A stretch of 64,000 bases of DNA. Source: Acidobacteriota bacterium. Its GTDB lineage: Bacteria > Acidobacteriota > Terriglobia > Terriglobales > Acidobacteriaceae. Location of the stretch: positions 1-64,000 of the forward strand of contig JAFDVW010000012.1 in assembly GCA_018268755.1 (NCBI GenBank), in the 5' to 3' direction. Under the pieces are notes generated by a model. The model searched no databases. It was not told where the DNA came from and saw nothing but the letters and a program-made list of their open reading frames with translations. The position numbers and the translations under genes are program-made. Shown piece by piece: positions 17,864 to 27,017 of this stretch (the stretch's first letter is position 1; each line of letters opens with the position of its first letter).

Positions 17864-19006
17864 TCAAAGGTCGAGAGATTCGCGGCGCAGTTTTTTGCTC
17901 TCTGCCAGGAGGGCCATGGAGTGCATCAGGTTCTGCAAAGTCACAATGCCGACCAGGCGTTGCTCCTCGACCACGGGGATGATGCTTAAGTTGCGCGAGG
18001 TCAGCTTGCGGAAGGCGGAAGCCAGCGATTCCTGCTTCTGGGCCACCTCAAAGATCTTGCTCATTACCGCCTGCACGTAGCCGTTGCCCTCCGCCCGCAG
18101 AGCATGCAGGATCCTTTGCCGCGACACCACGCCCACCATGTCGCTGCCGCGAATCACGGGGAAGTCGTCCTGCAGGGAGTGGACGGCCTTTTCCAGCGCG
18201 TCCTCCAGAGTGTCGGTGGGCGAGAGCGTGGCGAAATCGGTCAACATGATTTCTTCCATGCGCACCGTCTCCAGCACCGACTGAAATACGACCGAGCGTT
18301 CTTCTAACTGCGCCGCCAGCAGCAAGAGGAAGCCAACCATGGTCAGCCACACGCCGGAGGAGTTCTTTTCCTGCATGTATTGCACCATGCCCGCCACCAT
18401 GAGGACAGTGGCCATGACCTGGCTGATGGCCACGGCGCGGCGGGTAGCGTGAAAACTGTCGCTGCGGCGGCTGAACAAGGCGCGCAGCACGCGGCCGCCA
18501 TCCAGGGGATAGGCGGGCAGCAGGTTCATGGCGGCGAGCCCCATACTGCACCACACCAGGCTGCGGGGCAGGTCGCTCGATTGGATGGAGGCGGCGCTCC
18601 ACAGACGCACTCCAGGTTTGACCAGTTCAAAGCCCACGGCGGCCAGCACAGCCAGTAACAGATTGGCAGCAGGGCCCGCCATAGCAATGACAATGTCGCG
18701 CTTCCAGTTGTAGGCGGAAGCGGCGGCCGGTTGTTGGGTCTCGTCAACCAGGGAAACGCCGCCGATCGGCAACAAGATGATGGCTTTGGTGGGGATGCCG
18801 GCGTGATAACTGGCCAGCGCATGTCCAAGTTCATGAAAGACGACGCAGCCGAAAACAATGGCGACCAAGGCAAGGCCGCGGCCGGGCGTGGCATTGCCGT
18901 TGGTGGCTTCGGTGAGCCACACCAACAGCAGGAGCAGGAGGAAGGTCAGATGAATGCGGATCTCCACCCCAAAAATTCGTCCCGCCGGTAAGGCCCAACT
19001 TCGCAT
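17864..19006 (-). CDS. Site-2 (M50) intramembrane metalloprotease with CBS domains
   Basis: A 380-residue membrane protease. The zinc-binding HExxH is in VVFHELGHALA (about residue 55), and the distal ligand in NLLPAYPLDGGRVLRALF (near 190), both within hydrophobic segments. Two CBS domains fill the C-terminal ~130 residues (TDTLEDALEKAVHSL, then LVGIVTLQNLMHSM); in this subfamily they bind adenine nucleotides and may gate activity. Such proteases release membrane-held transcription factors or anti-sigma factors. ATG at 19006 is chosen because it begins the conserved MRSWALPAGRIFG; the open frame to 19309 overlaps the rsmD start region and is unlikely to be translated. Confidence 0.92.
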   Translation of the reverse strand: MRSWALPAGRIFGVEIRIHLTFLLLLLLVWLTEATNGNATPGRGLALVAIVFGCVVFHELGHALASYHAGIPTKAIILLPIGGVSLVDETQQPAAASAYNWKRDIVIAMAGPAANLLLAVLAAVGFELVKPGVRLWSAASIQSSDLPRSLVWCSMGLAAMNLLPAYPLDGGRVLRALFSRRSDSFHATRRAVAISQVMATVLMVAGMVQYMQEKNSSGVWLTMVGFLLLLAAQLEERSVVFQSVLETVRMEEIMLTDFATLSPTDTLEDALEKAVHSLQDDFPVIRGSDMVGVVSRQRILHALRAEGNGYVQAVMSKIFEVAQKQESLASAFRKLTSRNLSIIPVVEEQRLVGIVTLQNLMHSMALLAESKKLRRESLDL

Positions 19007-19142
19007 GAAGGGTGTCCGTCCTTCCCCAACCCCAATTGTATATAGTTTAGACACCGCAGGAGGGTAGGCCGGGCCGTTTTTCTTCCCCGGAAGATCGTGG
19101 GTCCGGAACGTGCGGTCAGCGCGGCTTTGCCGCATTACATAC

Positions 19143-19697
19143 ATGCGAGTGATCTCGGGAAAGTACCGCAGCCGGCCTTTGCGTTCTTTACGCGGCCTGG
19201 AAATCCGGCCGACCAGCGACCGCTTACGCGAAACGCTGTTCAATGTGCTCACCGCAGGGAATCCGCGGGCCCTGGAGGGCAGCGTGTGGCTGGACCTGTT
19301 CGCCGGCACCGGCGCGGTAGGGATTGAGGCGCTGAGCCGGGGGGCAAGCCAGGTGTACTTTGTGGAATCTGCGGCGGCGGCGGCCGCGCTGATCCGGGAG
19401 AACCTGAGCAGCCTCGGGGTCGATTCCGGATTTGCTGTGATGAAAAAAGATGTGGTGCAGGCCCTGCCGCATTGGGCGGAGAGCCATGCTGACTTTGTTT
19501 TTCTGGATCCTCCCTATCGCCAGCAGGAAATCTATGGCCAGACCCTCGAAGGATTGGAGAAACTCCTGCGGTCCGGAGGGCTGGTCATCGCCGAGCATGA
19601 CAAACGATTTGATCCAGGGGACAGGGTAGGGAGATTTTCGCGCAAGCGGAAGTTGCAGCAGGGGGACGCCGTTCTGAGTTTCTATCAGCTCGACTAG
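19143..19697 (+). CDS. rsmD: 16S rRNA (guanine(966)-N2)-methyltransferase RsmD
   Basis: AdoMet-dependent methylation of G966 in the small ribosomal subunit. The 184-residue protein shows the family signature from its start: MRVISGKYRSRPL, then RPTSDRLRETLFNVL near 28, the AdoMet motif LDLFAGTGAVGIEALSRGA near 52, and the catalytic DPPY (FVFLDPPYRQQE) near 120. ATG at 19143 is preferred to 19110 as it starts the conserved first strand. It is divergent from the M50 protease gene; an AT-rich patch (GTATATAGTTTAG near 19037) lies between them. Confidence 0.95.
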   Translation: MRVISGKYRSRPLRSLRGLEIRPTSDRLRETLFNVLTAGNPRALEGSVWLDLFAGTGAVGIEALSRGASQVYFVESAAAAAALIRENLSSLGVDSGFAVMKKDVVQALPHWAESHADFVFLDPPYRQQEIYGQTLEGLEKLLRSGGLVIAEHDKRFDPGDRVGRFSRKRKLQQGDAVLSFYQLD

Positions 19698-19704
19698 AGC
19701 CTGC

Positions 19705-20256
19705 CTACATCAACAACTCATTGGAACGGCGGGTGATGGGATGTTGCATCTCCTGCAACTCGTCTTTTACCCGATTGAGGCCGAAAACGCAGCCCTCGAA
19801 GTTTTTCGAGAGGGTGGCAAACATCGGGGCCACCTTGGCATATTCGAAGTATTCGAATTTGGAGACGATGTAGTAACTCTCTTTCCCGGCCTTTACCCAA
19901 TCGATGAGGTTCTCCATGCGATCGCGGCGCAGGCGAAAGTGGTTGATGCTCTCGGGGAACATGCCGGTGAAGAACAGGGTGTAATCGCCGATGTGCTTGC
20001 GCACCTGGCGCTCACGATCAAACGAAGGCGCAGGGCCGTACACGGGGTCGGACTCCAGCAACATCTCGCCGAGATCGGAGAGATGACGTCCATCCACATT
20101 GTGGACCTGAAAAAGTTGCTCGGCGTCGCAGAATTCCGCCAGCAGGCCGGCGACGTAGCCCACGATTTGGGGATCACGAATGCCAATTTCGTGCGCGTAG
20201 TGCCGCCCCACCATCTCCACAAACATTTCTTGCAGTGGATGCGTTTCCGGGATCAT
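19705..20256 (-). CDS. Conserved hypothetical protein, mostly helical
   Basis: A 183-residue soluble protein I cannot assign. It is rich in charged and aromatic residues and predicted helical by pattern: the first 90 residues include HAHEIGIRDP-like and AGLLAEFCDAEQLFQV segments, the middle has LFFTGMFPESINHFRLRRDR, and the C-terminal part FEYFEYAKVAPMFATLSKNF. No signal peptide, membrane segment, Cys pair or nucleotide motif is seen. The Phe/Tyr-rich core and clean frame argue for a real gene. It is a single-gene unit that converges on rsmD with seven bases between stop codons. Confidence 0.75.
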   Translation of the reverse strand: MIPETHPLQEMFVEMVGRHYAHEIGIRDPQIVGYVAGLLAEFCDAEQLFQVHNVDGRHLSDLGEMLLESDPVYGPAPSFDRERQVRKHIGDYTLFFTGMFPESINHFRLRRDRMENLIDWVKAGKESYYIVSKFEYFEYAKVAPMFATLSKNFEGCVFGLNRVKDELQEMQHPITRRSNELLM

Positions 20257-20498
20257 AAGCCGTCCTCCGATCTACTGAAAGCAGCGTTCTGCAAGCCACT
20301 CCACCACACTGTCCGATACTTACTCCAGCTGATTCCTGCTCTGCAAGTGACTTTTGTAAATCCCCCTCATAAATTTTCTTAACTACTTAGAACCCTTTGC
20401 CGGGCGGAAGGTTTCCCGGATTTATTGTTGGCACACCCAGGGTGCGGCTGCTAATCGAAATTTTTTCTGTTTACAATCAATAGCCAAGGAGACATTTC

Positions 20499-20891
20499 AT
20501 GAAGCGCCAGAACATTTCCAGCGGAACCCCTTGGGAACCAATCGTCGGCTACTCCCGCGCGGTCAAAGTAGGACCTTACGTGCATGTTTCGGGGACCACG
20601 GCAACCGGGCCCGACGGCAAGATTGTGGGCATTGGCGATCCTTACGCCCAGGCGATCCAAACCCTGAAGAATATTGAATCAGCGTTGCAGAAGGCCGGGG
20701 CCAGTCTCAAAGACGTCGTACGGACACGTACTTACGTCACCAACATCAGTGATTGGGAGAAGGTGGGGCGCGCGCACGGAGAATTCTTCAGTGAAATTCG
20801 CCCGGCCACGAGCCTGGTTGGCGTAACCGGCTTCGTGTCTCCCGAAATGCTGGTGGAGATTGAGGCGGAAGCCATGGTTGCGGAAGGCTGA
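20499..20891 (+). CDS. RidA family protein (YjgF/YER057c)
   Basis: A 130-residue RidA-type protein, which hydrolyses reactive enamines and imines released by PLP enzymes. The family signature is clear: [18 protein letters not shown] near residue 18, [14 protein letters not shown] near 58, [10 protein letters not shown] near 75 including the conserved Arg (of RT), and VEIEAEAMV at the end. The conserved Glu of the carboxylate-binding site is in the last strand. ATG at 20499 has an AAGGAG a few bases upstream. It lies 58 bases before the secreted amidohydrolase on the same strand. Confidence 0.94.
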   Translation: MKRQNISSGTPWEPIVGYSRAVKVGPYVHVSGTTATGPDGKIVGIGDPYAQAIQTLKNIESALQKAGASLKDVVRTRTYVTNISDWEKVGRAHGEFFSEIRPATSLVGVTGFVSPEMLVEIEAEAMVAEG

Positions 20892-20949
20892 GCCTTTGTG
20901 GCCGGGAAGCGATGCGGTATGATGCCGCCTGATTTTCCGTGAGGTTCTG

Positions 20950-22254
20950 ATGCGATTGCGATTGGCTCTGCTGAGCTTGATCTGTCTGATGGGGTGGGCG
21001 TCCGCGCAAACGGCGTCCGCACCCCTCACGGTGATTCGGGCCGGAACACTGATTGACGGGAAGTCGGATGTCTCCCGGCGCGATCAGGTGATCGTGATTC
21101 GTGGCAATCGCATTGAGAGCGTGACCGATGCGGCCAAGGCCAGCGTGCCCGGCGGGGCCACCATCATTGATCTTTCCCAAGCCACGGTGCTGCCCGGACT
21201 GATCGATTCGCACACTCATATTTTCTTGCAGGGGGAAGACCCCGCCGAGGGCGGATATGACGCCAACATTCTGAAGTATCCGCTGGCGTTCCGCGCGGCG
21301 CGGGCCACGGTTTCCGCGCGGCGGGCGCTGGAGCAGGGCTTCACCACCCTGCGCGATCTGGAGACCGAAGGCGCGGGCTACGGCGATGTTGGCATCCAGC
21401 AGGCAATCAACGGCGGCTACATTCCGGGGCCGCGTATGATCGTGGCCACGCGCGCCATCTCCACCACCGGCGGGTATCCCCTGGAAGGCTATGCCCCGGA
21501 GCTGGAGATGCCCAAAGGGGTGCAGATTGTGGATGGGCCGGTGGAGGCGCGCAAAGCGGCCCGCGAGCAACTCGACAAGGGCGCTGACTGGATCAAGGTC
21601 TATATGACGCACCGCTCGTGGACGGGAAAGAATGGCGAGCTGGTTTCGCAGCCGACTTTGACGGTGGAGGAGCTGCGGGCGATCGTGGATGAAACGCACG
21701 GCTGGGGAAAGAAGGTGGCCTGCCACGCCTACAACGGCATCGGCTTGCAGCGGGCCCTTGATGGCGGCTGCGACTCGATTGAGCATGGCCTGGAAATCAC
21801 CGACGCGCAGATCGCACAGATGCTGAAGCAGGGAACCTGGTATTGCCCGACCCTGGCGGTGTACTTCACGGATTGGGCTCCGGCGGACACAGCGGCGGGG
21901 CAGCGCGACCGCAAGCGGGCTTCGGCGCATGAGGCATCATTCCGCAAGGCGCTCCAGGCGGGGGTAAAGATTGTGTTTGGCACCGACATGGGCGGCATCC
22001 CGTGGAGCGAGCCGATTGCGCAGGAGTTTTCCCGCATGGTGGAACTGGGGATGAAGCCCATGGACGCCATCAAAAGCGCAACGTCGCGCGCGGCCGACAT
22101 GCTGGAAATGCAAGGCGAGATCGGGGTGATTGCTCCGGGGGCCTATGCCGATGTGGTGGCGCTGCGCGGCGACCCGCTCCAGGACATCAAGCTTCTCGAA
22201 AATGTTGCGTTTGTCATGAAGGACGGAAAAGTCTTCCGCAACGACTGGAAGTAA
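20950..22254 (+). CDS. Secreted amidohydrolase family protein (imidazolonepropionase-like), copy 1
   Basis: A 434-residue metal-dependent hydrolase with a signal peptide (MRLRLALLSLICLMGWASAQ). It has the TIM-barrel metal motif LPGLIDSHTHIF near residue 83, the carbamylated/bridging-Lys region WIKVYMTH near 216, the histidines in ACHAYNG near 260 and SIEHGLEI near 280, and the catalytic Asp in FGTDMGGIPW near 345. Periplasmic members act on peptides, imides or lactams; the substrate is not readable here. A paralogue at 22989-24290 has the same layout, including the DPLQDI ending. Start ATG at 20950. Confidence 0.9.
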   Translation: MRLRLALLSLICLMGWASAQTASAPLTVIRAGTLIDGKSDVSRRDQVIVIRGNRIESVTDAAKASVPGGATIIDLSQATVLPGLIDSHTHIFLQGEDPAEGGYDANILKYPLAFRAARATVSARRALEQGFTTLRDLETEGAGYGDVGIQQAINGGYIPGPRMIVATRAISTTGGYPLEGYAPELEMPKGVQIVDGPVEARKAAREQLDKGADWIKVYMTHRSWTGKNGELVSQPTLTVEELRAIVDETHGWGKKVACHAYNGIGLQRALDGGCDSIEHGLEITDAQIAQMLKQGTWYCPTLAVYFTDWAPADTAAGQRDRKRASAHEASFRKALQAGVKIVFGTDMGGIPWSEPIAQEFSRMVELGMKPMDAIKSATSRAADMLEMQGEIGVIAPGAYADVVALRGDPLQDIKLLENVAFVMKDGKVFRNDWK

Positions 22255-22394
22255 GCGGCCGGCACCGGCTTTGCGGGCGAGGCTGATATAGTTCCTTTTC
22301 GCTTTTGGACGTTGTTTCGAGGAAGCCACGACAGAGACAAAAGGATGATGGCCGTGTTACACCTTTGCAGAGAGGCCGGGAAGCCAGCGTATCC

Positions 22395-22868
22395 ATGAGA
22401 ATTCACCTCAGCGTGCCCAAGACCATCTCTGTCGTGCGCATTGCGACTTCGATCTTCTTTTTGGCGTTCGGGGAATACAAGCTGTTCAATCCAGCCTTTA
22501 CCCAGGGTGGGTTCCAGCAGTATCTGCAAGGTTTCATCGAAAATGGCGCGGTAAGTTTCTATCAGCCGGTGCTGTCGACGCTGGTACTGCCGCACGCTGT
22601 TTTCTTCGGGTATCTGGTGGGGCTGATCGAGATGTTCATCGGTCTGGCGTTGCTGCTGGGGCTGTGGGTGCGACCGGCTTCGGTTTTGGGGGTTCTGCAC
22701 ATGCTGAGCCTGACCCTGGCCACGTGGTGGGGGCCGGGGCCGGGAGCGCCGGTGTGGCGTTACTTTGGCGCGGAATTGGACCATCTGCCCTTGCTGTTTC
22801 TGTTTATGATCTTCTTTGTGGCGGACGCCGGGCAGGAGTGGGGCCTGGACGGACGGCGACAGCACTGA
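22395..22868 (+). CDS. DoxX-like membrane protein
   Basis: A 157-residue protein with four hydrophobic segments (about residues 12-30, 55-78, 82-105 and 130-148) in the arrangement of DoxX: first helix followed by FGEYKLFNPAF, then GLIEMFIGLALLLGLWVRPA. DoxX proteins are small quinone-linked or redox-associated membrane proteins with various partners. ATG at 22395 is taken because it starts just before the first helix; the frame from 22305 adds a hydrophilic extension. It sits between the two paralogous amidohydrolases. Confidence 0.85.
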   Translation: MRIHLSVPKTISVVRIATSIFFLAFGEYKLFNPAFTQGGFQQYLQGFIENGAVSFYQPVLSTLVLPHAVFFGYLVGLIEMFIGLALLLGLWVRPASVLGVLHMLSLTLATWWGPGPGAPVWRYFGAELDHLPLLFLFMIFFVADAGQEWGLDGRRQH

Positions 22869-22988
22869 GGTCCCAGGCTGCAGCGGTTTTGTCCATCCCT
22901 ACGGGCCCAGGAAATGTACCAGCAAGAAAATGTCGCGGGGGCAGCAAGTTTCTACGCGGCGACTTACCCAAAATTCCAAGGAGCCTTC

Positions 22989-24290
22989 ATGAACCAGAAA
23001 TACCGCATCCGCCCGCTGGCTTGGGCATTGGCGCTGTTGGTGATGTTCAGTTCTGCGGCCTGGGCGCAACGCACCATACTACGCCCGGGAAAATTGCTGG
23101 ATGTGAAGACGGGCAAGCTCCTGACCGGGCAAGCGCTGGTGCTGGAAGGGGGCAGGGTGACGAGTGTTGGGGCAGCCTCGGAGATCAAGCCGGCGGCGAC
23201 CGACAAAATCATCGACCTGCCCCAGGCGACGGTGTTGCCTGGCCTGATTGATGCGCATACCCATCTGACCGCCAATACAAACTTCGGCTACGACCAGCTG
23301 GCCATTTCCACCCCGCGCGAGGCATTGATCGGAGCACGCAATGCGCGCATCACATTGGAAGCCGGTTTCACCACGGTGCGCAACGTAGGAGCGGGCGGAT
23401 ATAGCGACGTGGCCCTGCGCGATGCCATCAATGAGGGAGATGTTCCCGGTCCACGCATGCTGGTGAGCGGCCCGGCGCTGGGCATTACGGGCGGGCATTG
23501 CGACAACAATCTTCTGCCTTACGACTATCACGCGACGGAACTGGGCGTGGCGGACGGCGTCGAAGGCGTGCAGCACAAAGTGCGCGAGGTCATCAAGTAC
23601 GGCGCGGACGTGGTGAAGTTCTGCGCCACGGGCGGCGTGCTTTCCAAGGGCGACGATCCCCAGGCGGCGCAGTACACGCTGGAGGAGATGAAGGCGCTGG
23701 TGGCGGATGCGCATCGCCTGGGGCGCAAGGTGGCGGCGCACGCGCACGGCTCGCAGGGTATTTTGTGGGCCTCGGAAGCGGGCGTGGATTCGATTGAGCA
23801 TGGCTCCTACATCAATGATGAAGACATCGCCGTGATGAAGAAAAACGGTACCTATCTGGTGCCTACGCTCTATCTGGCGGATTGGCTCGCGGAAAATATG
23901 CAGAAGATCGGCTTGCCGGAAATGTATGCCAAGAAGATGCGCGAGATCGTGCCGATTGTGCACAAGAACCTGGGGCATGCCTTTGCCAGTGGGGTCAAAG
24001 TCGCGTTTGGCACGGATGCGGCGGTGTACCCACACGGCCTGAATGCCCACGAGTTCGCCGTGTATGTGCGGATGGGCATGACGCCCCTGCAGGCCATTCA
24101 GACGGCGACCCTCAATGCGGCCGACCTGTTGGGCTGGGCGGACAAAGTGGGCAGCCTCGAAGCGGGGCATTGGGCGGACATCATTGCGGTAGATGGCGAT
24201 CCCTTGCAGGACATCACCACCTTGCAGCGAGTGAAGTTCGTGATGAAGGGCGGAGAAGTGGTGAAGAACGACTACGCGGCGGGCAAGTAA
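22989..24290 (+). CDS. Secreted amidohydrolase family protein, copy 2
   Basis: A 433-residue paralogue of the protein at 20950-22254. ATG at 22989 has AAGGAG in front and gives the signal peptide [20 protein letters not shown] ... SSAAWAQ; the frame from 22914 is not needed. Metal and catalytic motifs: [11 protein letters not shown] near 78, VVKFCATGG near 206, AAHAHGS near 248, SIEHGSYI near 268 and [13 protein letters not shown] near 340. The end ([18 protein letters not shown]) is nearly the same as in copy 1. Likely a periplasmic dipeptidase or imidase type enzyme. It is followed by a strong shared terminator. Confidence 0.9.
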   Translation: MNQKYRIRPLAWALALLVMFSSAAWAQRTILRPGKLLDVKTGKLLTGQALVLEGGRVTSVGAASEIKPAATDKIIDLPQATVLPGLIDAHTHLTANTNFGYDQLAISTPREALIGARNARITLEAGFTTVRNVGAGGYSDVALRDAINEGDVPGPRMLVSGPALGITGGHCDNNLLPYDYHATELGVADGVEGVQHKVREVIKYGADVVKFCATGGVLSKGDDPQAAQYTLEEMKALVADAHRLGRKVAAHAHGSQGILWASEAGVDSIEHGSYINDEDIAVMKKNGTYLVPTLYLADWLAENMQKIGLPEMYAKKMREIVPIVHKNLGHAFASGVKVAFGTDAAVYPHGLNAHEFAVYVRMGMTPLQAIQTATLNAADLLGWADKVGSLEAGHWADIIAVDGDPLQDITTLQRVKFVMKGGEVVKNDYAAGK

Positions 24291-24307
24291 GCGCTGCGGG
24301 AAAAACG

Positions 24308-24335
24308 AAAGGCCGGCGAATGCCGGCCTTTTCTC
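24308..24335. terminator. Bidirectional intrinsic terminator
   Basis: AAAGGCCGGC-GAAT-GCCGGCCTTT (24308-24331) followed by TTCTC on the plus strand and by T-rich sequence on the minus strand. It lies between the convergent amidohydrolase and HU genes and can serve both. Confidence 0.85.
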
Positions 24336-24352
24336 TTGCTAAAAAATCTCCA

Positions 24353-24646
24353 CTACTTCTTGGGCGCGATGGCGTCCTTGGTTGCCTTGGCCACGCGGAA
24401 CTTCACGACCGTCTTGGCCTTGATCTGAATGGGTTCGCCGGTCTGCGGGTTACGGCCGAGGCGCGCTTTGCGGTGGGCTTTCACCAGGCGTCCGATCCCG
24501 GGGATCACGAACACGCCATTCTTCTTGGTTTCTTTGACCGCGGTATCCGCCAGGTGCTCCAGAAAAGCGGCGATGGTCTTGTTATTGGTATCCAGCTTTT
24601 CCGCCAGATGCCGAACCAGCTGTGTTTTTGTCATACCTGATGCCAT
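24353..24646 (-). CDS. HU family DNA-binding protein
   Basis: A 97-residue nucleoid-associated protein. It begins MASGMTKTQLVRHLAEKLDT with the helical dimer domain, then FVIPGIGRLVKAHRKARLGR leading into the DNA-binding arm GRNPQTGEPIQIKAKTVVKF, which holds the intercalating Pro of HU/IHF. Its C-terminus ATKDAIAPKK is slightly longer than in typical HU. ATG at 24646 follows an upstream purine-rich AGGAGGATTC on the minus strand. It is a single-gene unit ending at the shared terminator. Confidence 0.95.
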   Translation of the reverse strand: MASGMTKTQLVRHLAEKLDTNNKTIAAFLEHLADTAVKETKKNGVFVIPGIGRLVKAHRKARLGRNPQTGEPIQIKAKTVVKFRVAKATKDAIAPKK

Positions 24647-24925
24647 GAATCCTCCTCTTTCAAAAAACCCAGATTTCCTGCGTTTCGCGCTATCTTATAT
24701 CACATTTCCTGTGGAAAAGAAGTGATTTAGCCCGCATTTTATGCGGTCTTTATAAACTTGGCTCTCCGGAACCCCTGAAAAATCGCAGGGTTTAGCCAGA
24801 TGCGCGATGCAGGGGGCAGGTTTGGGCAGCCTGGGAGGCAGTTTTCGCAGCGCGGTGGGAGGCCGGGGAAAAGCGCTCGGGTCTGGCATAATGTTTTCGA
24901 AGTAGTTATCGGAGAACCGGCCATC

Positions 24926-25582
24926 GTGAGCTGTGTCATCTGCGAAAAACGCAAGGAAAAGCGCTTTTGCCCCGCCGTCCATGGGCGAATCTGCCCGCAA
25001 TGTTGCGGAGAACAGCGCGAAGTCACTTTGGATTGTCCCAGCGACTGTGTGTATCTGCAGCAGGCGCGCGAGCACGAGAAGCCGCGCGCGCTGCAAGGGC
25101 TGGACCAGGCCGCGCTCTTTCCGCGAGTGGAAATCAGCGACCGCTTTCTTTATGAGCACCAGCAACTGGTCTTGGGCTTGAGCTTTGCCCTGGCGCGCAG
25201 TGCCCACGCCGACCCGGGGCTGACCGACGCCGACCTGATTGCGGCCCTCAGCAGCATGGCCCGAAGCCAAGAGACCCTGGTGAATTCGGGTCTGGTTTAT
25301 GAATCTTCGAGCGCCAGTCTGGTGCAACAGAGCGTGGTGGCCGAGGTGGGCCGCATGTTGCAGGAGTATCGCGAAACCGAGCAGAAACACCTGGGGTATG
25401 TGCGGCTGCGCCATGAGGAGGTGTTGCGCGCGCTGGTGTTTCTGGTGCGCATGGGATACGCGCGCACTTCCGGGCGGGCGAAGTCGCGAGCTTTCCGCGA
25501 TTTTCTCTTCGCAAAGTTCCCTGACCAAGGGTCCGCTCCAGCGGACCCGGCAGAAGCCGGCAGCCGGATCATTGTTCCCTAG
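24926..25582 (+). CDS. Cys-rich zinc-knuckle protein of unknown function
   Basis: A 218-residue protein starting with a dense metal-binding block: CVICEKRKEKRFCPA, then RICPQCCGEQRE and LDCPSDCVYL within the first 48 residues, about eight cysteines in CxxC and CxxxC spacing. I recall the same Cys block at the start of hypothetical proteins in other bacteria, without a known role. The remaining ~170 residues are helical, with a conserved-looking ALARSAHADPGLTDADLIAAL and a basic segment near the end. GTG at 24926 is used because it starts exactly at the Cys block and has GGAG 11 bases upstream; the frame from 24800 reads as non-conserved. Confidence 0.75.
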   Translation: MSCVICEKRKEKRFCPAVHGRICPQCCGEQREVTLDCPSDCVYLQQAREHEKPRALQGLDQAALFPRVEISDRFLYEHQQLVLGLSFALARSAHADPGLTDADLIAALSSMARSQETLVNSGLVYESSSASLVQQSVVAEVGRMLQEYRETEQKHLGYVRLRHEEVLRALVFLVRMGYARTSGRAKSRAFRDFLFAKFPDQGSAPADPAEAGSRIIVP

Positions 25583-25611
25583 GGGCAACCCGGCAAAGGG
25601 ATTGGCCGGGC

Positions 25612-26121
25612 TTAATCGTCGTTCCCGGTCCTGGGAGGCCCCGTCAGCCTGCGCACGGCTTGGCCGGGCGGCAGGGCGTCGCGCAATTCTCGCGCGGTCC
25701 TTTTGAAGACCGGATGCCGTACCTGCGGGGCGATCTCCGCCAGAGGCTCGAGAACAAATCTCCGCTGGTGCAAGGCCGGGTGCGGGATGATCAAGCCCTT
25801 GGTTTCCACTACAGAATTCCCAAACAGCAGGATGTCGAGGTCGATGGTGCGAGGGCCTTTGTCCTGTCCGCGCCGGCGTCCCATGCGGCTCTCGATCTCA
25901 AGAATGCAAGCCAGAAGTTGGCGAGGCATTTTTTCCGTGTCCAGCTTCACCACACAGTTCACGAACCAGGGTTGGGCGGTGAATTCGACCGGCTCGGTTT
26001 CAAAGAAGGAGGAGACCGCGACAATTTGGCCACAGCTGCCCAGCTGCTGAATGGCCGTCTCCAATTGTGCGATGCGGTCGCCCAGATTGGAACCGAGCGA
26101 AAGATAAACGATTTTGTGCAC
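25612..26121 (-). CDS. folK: 6-hydroxymethyl-7,8-dihydropterin pyrophosphokinase
   Basis: Transfers pyrophosphate from ATP to hydroxymethyl-dihydropterin in folate synthesis. The 169-residue protein has YLSLGSNLGDR at the start, the substrate segment FFETEPVEF near 40, PWFVNCVVKLDT near 50, and the signature RGQDKGPRTIDLDILLFG near 83-103 with its Mg-binding Asp pair, then the IPHPALHQRRFVLEPL block. ATG at 26121. No other folate gene is adjacent, but folC is elsewhere in the window (36307-37662). Confidence 0.96.
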   Translation of the reverse strand: MHKIVYLSLGSNLGDRIAQLETAIQQLGSCGQIVAVSSFFETEPVEFTAQPWFVNCVVKLDTEKMPRQLLACILEIESRMGRRRGQDKGPRTIDLDILLFGNSVVETKGLIIPHPALHQRRFVLEPLAEIAPQVRHPVFKRTARELRDALPPGQAVRRLTGPPRTGNDD

Positions 26122-26230
26122 GCCGGTATATGTCCAGATTTCAGAATTTGGTCGCGAAGCCGGTGCTTTGTCACACCCTTACACCTTCGTCACTTTGGGG
26201 GAGCAGCGGCCACCCACCATAATAATCAGG

Positions 26231-26932
26231 ATGCAATTGCAATCGCTTCTCCTAAGCCGGGACCCGCAGACGATTCGGATTCTACGCTCCGCCCTGGAAA
26301 AGATGTCCATTGATGTAGAGGTATGCCGGGGTGCGCGCTCGGGGTCCGAGATCCTTTCGGAGGAGAGGTTTGACGCGGTGATTATCGATTGCGACGACTT
26401 GCAGGGCGGGCTGGACGTGATCTCGGAAGTACGGAAGGGCCACAGCAATCGCAGTTCGGTGACCTTTGCCCTGCTCAACGGCACGGCCACACAAACGGCC
26501 TTTGAGCTGGGCGCGAATTTCGTGCTGCAAAAACCTATTTCCACCACCAACGCGATCCGCTGTTTCAGCGCGGCGCTGGGACTGATGGAGCGGGAACAGC
26601 GGAGGTATTTCCGCTATCCCATACAGTTCGAAGTCACCGCCACCTTCCGGCAGGGGGAAGAGTTAAAGGCCACCGCCACCAACCTGAGCGAAGGCGGCAT
26701 GGCGCTGCACTTTGAGCAGTCGCTGCCGAAAGCGGGATTGTCCAAGGTGGCTTTTCGGCTTCCGGGGGGACAGATCTCCATGGACCCCAAGGCCACTCTG
26801 GTCTGGATGGACGGGCTGGGCAGAGCGGGCGTCCGCTTTCTCGAGATGCCCAAGAGTTCCCGGGATGCTCTGGAGCGCTGGTTGCGGCAACAAATCGAAA
26901 ATACCGAGGCCCCGGCCCCGCCGGTCCGCTAA
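26231..26932 (+). CDS. Receiver-like plus PilZ domain regulator
   Basis: A 233-residue cytoplasmic protein with an N-terminal receiver-like domain (DPQTIRILRSAL ... FDAVIIDCDDLQGG, with a plausible phosphoacceptor Asp, and the conserved Lys in FVLQKPIS) and a C-terminal PilZ domain from about residue 123. The PilZ motif is present as RRYFRYPIQF followed by NLSEGGMALHF, the RxxxR and NxSxxG pair that binds cyclic-di-GMP. It probably couples phosphorylation to c-di-GMP output, a known pairing. ATG at 26231 with an in-frame upstream extension ignored. Its partner protein is not obvious nearby, but a hybrid kinase with PilZ lies at 29783-32053. Confidence 0.85.
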   Translation: MQLQSLLLSRDPQTIRILRSALEKMSIDVEVCRGARSGSEILSEERFDAVIIDCDDLQGGLDVISEVRKGHSNRSSVTFALLNGTATQTAFELGANFVLQKPISTTNAIRCFSAALGLMEREQRRYFRYPIQFEVTATFRQGEELKATATNLSEGGMALHFEQSLPKAGLSKVAFRLPGGQISMDPKATLVWMDGLGRAGVRFLEMPKSSRDALERWLRQQIENTEAPAPPVR

Positions 26933-27017
26933 CCGGCTTTTTCCCGTCCCGGATTCGCAGAACCAGCTTGGTGACTTGCCGGGTAGAACTAGAATGTCCC
27001 ATTCTTGAGGCAGCGAT

